Below are positions 7,377 through 10,110 of a stretch of 10,110 nt of DNA, in pieces; the first letter of the stretch is position 1; every line of letters starts with the position of its first letter. Source of the stretch: an uncultured Devosia sp. (GTDB lineage Bacteria > Pseudomonadota > Alphaproteobacteria > Rhizobiales > Devosiaceae); NCBI GenBank assembly GCA_913775215.1, contig CAJYKO010000389.1:1-10110 (forward strand), in the 5' to 3' direction. A program made the translations under genes and the position numbers. The notes beneath the pieces were generated by a model that did no database searches, was not told the DNA's origin, and worked only from the letters and a program-made list of their open reading frames with translations.

Positions 7377-7826
7377 ATGGCCGAAGTTCTCTTCTATCAT
7401 CTCGAAGTCCGCCCCCTCGAATCCGTCCTGCCACAGCTTCTTGAAAAGACGCTGGAGCGCGGCTGGCGCGCGGTCGTCGAAACCGGCACACGCGACCGCG
7501 CCGAAGCGCTCGATGCCATGCTCTGGACTTTTCGCGACGATTCCTTCCTGCCCCACGGCCTTAGCGGAGAGGAAACCGATGCCCACCAGCCCATCCTTTT
7601 GACCGACGATCCCACCGCTAATCCCAATGAGGCCGTGGTCCGTTTCTTCGTCGATCGCGCAGTGCCGCAATCAGCCGATGGCTATAAGCGCATCGTCTAT
7701 ATGTTCTCGGGCCATGACCCCGACGCCGTCGCCGAAGCGCGCTCCGCCTGGCGGAATCTGCGCGATGGCAACGACGTCACCTATTGGCAACAGGAAGCCG
7801 ATGGCCGCTGGGTGAAAAAGGCATGA
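7377..7826 (+). CDS. holC: DNA polymerase III subunit chi
   Basis: Chi is an accessory protein of the polymerase III clamp-loader complex that links it to single-stranded-DNA-binding protein (SSB) during replication. The 149-residue protein matches the alphaproteobacterial form along its whole length. It opens with AEVLFYHLE, followed by LLEKTLERGWRAVV (about 20-33), the LDAMLWTFRDDSFLPHG block (about 44-60), QPILLT, then VYMFSGHDPDAV and the C-terminal VTYWQQEADGRWVKKA. The ATG at 7377 gives the usual start; a GTG at 7368 would add three residues. No Shine-Dalgarno sequence is visible before it. The stop overlaps the yitT-family start as ATGA. In E. coli holC follows pepA; here pepA is missing and holC faces lptF directly. 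The psi subunit that binds chi in E. coli is generally not recognised in alphaproteobacteria. Confidence 0.95.
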   Translation: MAEVLFYHLEVRPLESVLPQLLEKTLERGWRAVVETGTRDRAEALDAMLWTFRDDSFLPHGLSGEETDAHQPILLTDDPTANPNEAVVRFFVDRAVPQSADGYKRIVYMFSGHDPDAVAEARSAWRNLRDGNDVTYWQQEADGRWVKKA

Positions 7827-8440
7827 CGCCCGACCTCACGACCCCCAGCCGCCATACGCTGCCCGAAGATCTCTTCGCCATGCTCATTGGCACCATGCTG
7901 GTCTCGCTCGGCATCGCCTTCTATTCCGAAGTCCAACTCACCACCGGCAGCAGCGCCGGCCTCGCGCTGCTCCTCCAATATGTGACAGGCATCCCCTTCG
8001 GCGTGCTGTTCTTCTGCATCAACCTGCCATTCTACGTCCTTGCCTTTCTGCGCATGGGCTGGCCCTTCGCCGTCAAGACGATCCTGTGCGTCGCGCTGGT
8101 GTCATTTTTCTCGGGCCAGATTCCGGGCTGGATCGGCATCGACCAGATCCATCCCTTATTTGCCGCGCTCGTCGGTGGCGGCCTCATTGGCCTCGGCATC
8201 CTCTCGCTCTTCCGCCATAAGGCGAGCGTCGGGGGCATCAATATCCTCGCCCTTTATCTCCAGGACAATTTCGGCATCCGCGCCGGCTACTTCCAGCTCG
8301 GCGTCGACGCCTGCATCCTCCTCGCCGCCTTCTTCATCCTGCCGCTTGAAAGCGTGATCTATTCGATCCTCGGCGCGCTGGTCCTCAACCTCATTATTGC
8401 CCTCAACCACAAGCCCGGGCGCTATGTCGGCTTCAGCTAG
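7823..8440 (+). CDS. YitT-family integral membrane protein
   Basis: A 205-residue inner-membrane protein of the YitT family, whose transported substrate or role is not established. After a polar N-terminus (about 1-15) there are five or six hydrophobic stretches: about 18-40, 45-75, 80-98, 108-128 and 150-190. Family-typical features are the early TTGSSAGLALLLQYVTGIPFG segment, which follows the first helix, and the SVGGINILALYLQDNFGIRAG segment (about 134-154), with glycine-rich reentrant-like character. The shorter family members lack the C-terminal DUF2179 domain of Bacillus YitT, and this one does too. The ATG at 7823 overlaps the holC stop, so it is probably translated from the holC mRNA; a longer start inside holC is unlikely. 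The stop TAG abuts repeat copy 2. A functional link to chi is not implied. Confidence 0.88.
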   Translation: MTPDLTTPSRHTLPEDLFAMLIGTMLVSLGIAFYSEVQLTTGSSAGLALLLQYVTGIPFGVLFFCINLPFYVLAFLRMGWPFAVKTILCVALVSFFSGQIPGWIGIDQIHPLFAALVGGGLIGLGILSLFRHKASVGGINILALYLQDNFGIRAGYFQLGVDACILLAAFFILPLESVIYSILGALVLNLIIALNHKPGRYVGFS

Positions 8441-8541
8441 CGTGTCTCGTGAAAGTGGTTCCGGTTTCGCGAAAAAGACACGCGCAAAAGCAAAGAGCTA
8501 GAGCGCAACAGGCGAGGCCGAATGGCCGCGACGCGCTTTAG
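8440..8541. repeat. palindromic intergenic repeat, copy 2 (two hairpin modules)
   Basis: This unit fills the space between two convergent genes. Module 1 (8440-8483) pairs GCGTGTCTCGTGAAA with TTTCGCGAAAAAGACACGC and is the homologue of copy 1. A linker GCAAAAGCAAAGAG follows. Module 2 pairs CTAGAGCGC (8498-8506) with GCGCTTTAG (8533-8541), 8 of 9 positions plus one G-T, with an inner GGCC-GAAT-GGCC. On the minus strand module 2 is followed by CTCTTTGCTTTT, so it may also end transcription of the DUF4344 gene. The total of 102 nt is close to known rhizobial palindromic repeats; family membership is inferred. Confidence 0.78.
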
Positions 8542-9389
8542 TCCCCGCTCTTGACCTTGCCCGCACCCGAACCCTTAGGCGCTGCCGGCTCCGGCAGTTC
8601 CGCTGCGTAAAGCTCCATGAAATCCTTCATTAGCTCGTAGCAGAAGATGATTTCGGTCGTGTCCGGATCGTAAAACGCATTCGCCTCGCCACAGCGCTTG
8701 GCATTGAAGCGCACCGGCCGGCGGATATTGTAGCTCTTGCGCAAGTTCGCCGCGACTTTGTCGAACACCCCACTCGAGCGGAAAGCATCCGCCGCCAGCC
8801 GCAATTTCCCTCCGGCATCGTGATAGGTCACGTTGACCGTCGTGCCCTCGTCCTTTTCCGCCAGATGCTCGGAGAGCACGCTTCTCAGGCTCCGGTCGAC
8901 GAGATCAAAATCCCAAAAGCAACTGTCCTGCCGGTCTCGCCCGATGGCATATTGGTTGGCAATGGGCCGGAACGAAGTTTCGTCGCTCCCCACCATCATG
9001 CAGACGATCTGATAGGCGCGCTGCTTGTCGAGGCTATGCGCCGCGGCAAAATCCTCTTCATACTTGCCGCTATTGTAAGCCGTCCCGGTCAGCAGCCACC
9101 CTTCGGCCGCATCCTCCAGCGCCTTGTTGGCTTCCGGCGTCCGCTCGTTGAGCAGCGTCCAGGTCGCCATATTGTCCGCCGCATCTTCCTCGCGCCCGAG
9201 CACGGGGAGGTTCAGCTGGTCGATCAGCAGGTGCCCCACCTCATGATAGAGCACGAACAGGCTATTGTTGGCGGCAAAGCTGATCGTGTCGTTGCGCTGC
9301 TGCTTGGTCAATCCCGTCAGCTCATGAGCCAGTGCGCCCTGCGCGAAAAGGGAGAGAGCGAGGGAAACAGCAACTGCAAAACGCCGCAT
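8538..9389 (-). CDS. secreted DUF4344-type putative metallopeptidase
   Basis: A 283-residue exported protein of the DUF4344 putative metallopeptidase family; its substrate is unknown. Residues 1-21 are a short signal peptide (MRRF, a hydrophobic core, then ALA-HE). The zinc-protease motif HEVGH occupies 49-53 with E50 as the expected catalytic base. Downstream, LPVLGREEDAAD (61-72) provides an acidic residue suited to a third zinc ligand, as is usual in this family. Several cysteines (in IVCMM, DSCFW, KRCGE and IFCYE) could form periplasmic disulfides. The tail after about 265 is Pro/Gly/Lys-rich and probably disordered. The ATG at 9389 is preceded by AGG at a suitable distance. Its stop lies inside the right end of repeat copy 2. 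It is likely a separate transcription unit. Enzyme activity is inferred from the motif alone. Confidence 0.85.
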   Translation of the reverse strand: MRRFAVAVSLALSLFAQGALAHELTGLTKQQRNDTISFAANNSLFVLYHEVGHLLIDQLNLPVLGREEDAADNMATWTLLNERTPEANKALEDAAEGWLLTGTAYNSGKYEEDFAAAHSLDKQRAYQIVCMMVGSDETSFRPIANQYAIGRDRQDSCFWDFDLVDRSLRSVLSEHLAEKDEGTTVNVTYHDAGGKLRLAADAFRSSGVFDKVAANLRKSYNIRRPVRFNAKRCGEANAFYDPDTTEIIFCYELMKDFMELYAAELPEPAAPKGSGAGKVKSGD

Positions 9390-9421
9390 GAACTGCCTGC
9401 AAATTGAGTGAAACCGATGCC

Positions 9422-9450
9422 AGCAGATTCCAATCTACCGGGCCTGTCAA
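9422..9450 (-). promoter_or_regulatory. weak candidate promoter for the DUF4344 gene
   Basis: On the minus strand GTTGACAGG supplies a perfect TTGACA (9450-9445) in the 80-nt spacer upstream of the DUF4344 start. A 17-nt spacer leads to TCTGCT (9427-9422), a poor -10. Transcription would begin near 9415, leaving about 25 nt of leader. No terminator is visible between the cupin gene and this point, so read-through is also possible. Confidence 0.35.
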
Positions 9451-9469
9451 CGCGCTGGCACGACCCAGG

Positions 9470-9898
9470 TTAATGCCCCGGTTGCCAGTCCGGCGGCGCG
9501 AGCTCGAAGCCCGAAAACTGAAAGCCAGGCGCCACCGTGCAGCCCACCAGTGTCCAATCCCCCAGCGTTTTCGCCGATTGCCAGACATCGCGCGGCACAA
9601 CCACCTGCGGCCTTTGCCCCGCCGCAAGGTCCGATCCCAAGACGTGTGGATCCCTGCTCACCCCGTCCGAGAGCTGCAATTCGAGTGCCGCTCCGGCGTA
9701 ATAATGCCACACCTCGACCGCGTCGACCTTGTGCCAATGCGAGCGGTCGCCCGCCTCGAGCAGATAATAGATCGCTGTCGATTGCGCCCGACCGGTCTCG
9801 CCACCCACATCGACAAAGGTCTGGGTATACCAGCCGCCTTCGGGGTGCCGCTCCATCTTGAGCGTAAAGATGACATTCTGGGCCGTCAGCTGGCTCAT
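9470..9898 (-). CDS. cupin superfamily protein, DUF985
   Basis: A 142-residue single-domain cupin of the DUF985 family; the biochemical role is not established. The diagnostic N-terminal MERHPEGGWYTQTF lies at 15-28. The first cupin motif is STAIYYLLEAGDRSHWHKVDAVEVWHYYAG (about 40-69, split here by position), with H54, H56, E62 and H65 as candidate ligands for a small molecule or metal. The second motif around WTLVGCTVAPGFQFSGFEL (115-133) is typical of the family. Length agrees with the family. The ATG at 9898 overlaps the stop of the ABC-F gene as ATGA and has GGAGGA about 10 nt upstream, inside that gene, so both coupled and independent initiation are possible. The reading frame extends upstream to 9940, but the family N-terminus supports 9898. 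Confidence 0.88.
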   Translation of the reverse strand: MSQLTAQNVIFTLKMERHPEGGWYTQTFVDVGGETGRAQSTAIYYLLEAGDRSHWHKVDAVEVWHYYAGAALELQLSDGVSRDPHVLGSDLAAGQRPQVVVPRDVWQSAKTLGDWTLVGCTVAPGFQFSGFELAPPDWQPGH

Positions 9899-10110
9899 GC
9901 GCGCTCTGCGTCCTCCAGCTCGGCGCTGAGCGCCAGCCATTGTTCTTCGGTAGTCTCAAGCTCGGTGCCGAACCGCGCTTTGTCCTTGCCAAGGGCGATC
10001 AGTCGGTCAGCCGGGCCGTTGTAAACCTTGGGGTCGGCCAGGAGGTTCTCGATCTTGTCGATTTCCACCTTCAAACGGGAAATCTTGGTTTCAGCATCCT
10101 TAATCGAGTT
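9895..10110 (-). CDS. ABC-F family ATPase, C-terminal end only
   Basis: The last 71 codons of a gene that enters from the right edge. They encode a charged, heptad-like helical segment with AETKISRLKVEIDKIENLL, then LADPKVYNGPADRLIALGKDKARF and a closing acidic helix (EEQWLALSAELEDAERA). This matches the coiled-coil C-terminal domain of Uup-type ABC-F proteins, in which two ATPase domains are followed by such an extension. ABC-F proteins act on ribosomes rather than in membrane transport. The ATPase motifs are outside the window, so the assignment rests on this tail only. The TGA overlaps the cupin ATG by 4 nt, implying co-transcription and probable translational coupling. Confidence 0.72.
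   Translation of the reverse strand, partial: NSIKDAETKISRLKVEIDKIENLLADPKVYNGPADRLIALGKDKARFGTELETTEEQWLALSAELEDAERA

Noticed and set aside
6379..7602. A 407-codon plus-strand open frame running from opposite lptF into holC
   Set aside because: It crosses the repeat and the divergent control region and is out of frame with holC. Its composition is typical of an antisense shadow and no family is recognisable.
8440..8483. Module 1 of repeat copy 2 as an intrinsic terminator for holC-yitT
   Set aside because: On the plus strand the stem is followed by GCGCAAAAGC rather than a T-run, and the same stem occurs at 7188-7232 where no plus-strand gene ends.
1..10110. CRISPR array, tRNA or rRNA gene, insertion sequence, or defence system
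   Set aside because: No regularly spaced direct repeats, cloverleaf-like T-arm motifs, transposase motifs or defence-type domains were seen. The genes are mainly core functions.

Overview
This window is a high-GC chromosomal segment from an alphaproteobacterium, most likely a member of the Hyphomicrobiales (Rhizobiales), perhaps Devosia-like. The placement is an inference from three things: the gene order lptF-lptG-lptD-surA-pdxA-rsmA, the form of the proteins, and two copies of a palindromic intergenic repeat of the kind common in that order. No insertion sequence, phage gene, CRISPR array, tRNA or rRNA is visible. Gene content is mostly ordinary core genome; the more interesting signals are non-coding.

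Positions 1-7137 hold a six-gene block on the minus strand, transcribed from right to left. LptF and LptG are the inner-membrane half of the lipopolysaccharide export ABC machine. LptD is the outer-membrane translocon. A short SurA-type periplasmic chaperone, which would help LptD fold, comes next, then PdxA (vitamin B6 synthesis) and RsmA (16S rRNA dimethylation, cut off by the window edge). The junctions lptF/lptG, lptG/lptD and pdxA/rsmA are 4-nt start/stop overlaps, so these pairs are probably translationally coupled. Two junctions have real spacers: lptD-surA (about 90 nt, possible weak promoter) and surA-pdxA (88 nt). The surA-pdxA spacer holds a GC-rich hairpin followed by a T-rich run, plus an upstream segment able to pair with the same arm. 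That is the layout of a transcription attenuator.

Positions 7138-7376 form a divergent intergenic region with repeat copy 1 and a perfect 12-bp palindrome. Plus-strand holC (DNA polymerase III chi) and a YitT-family membrane protein follow, overlapping by 4 nt. In E. coli, pepA lies between lptF and holC; here it is absent.

Positions 8441-8537, between convergent genes, are filled by repeat copy 2. Minus-strand genes follow: a secreted DUF4344 putative metallopeptidase, a DUF985 cupin protein, and the C-terminal end of an ABC-F ATPase whose stop codon overlaps the cupin start.
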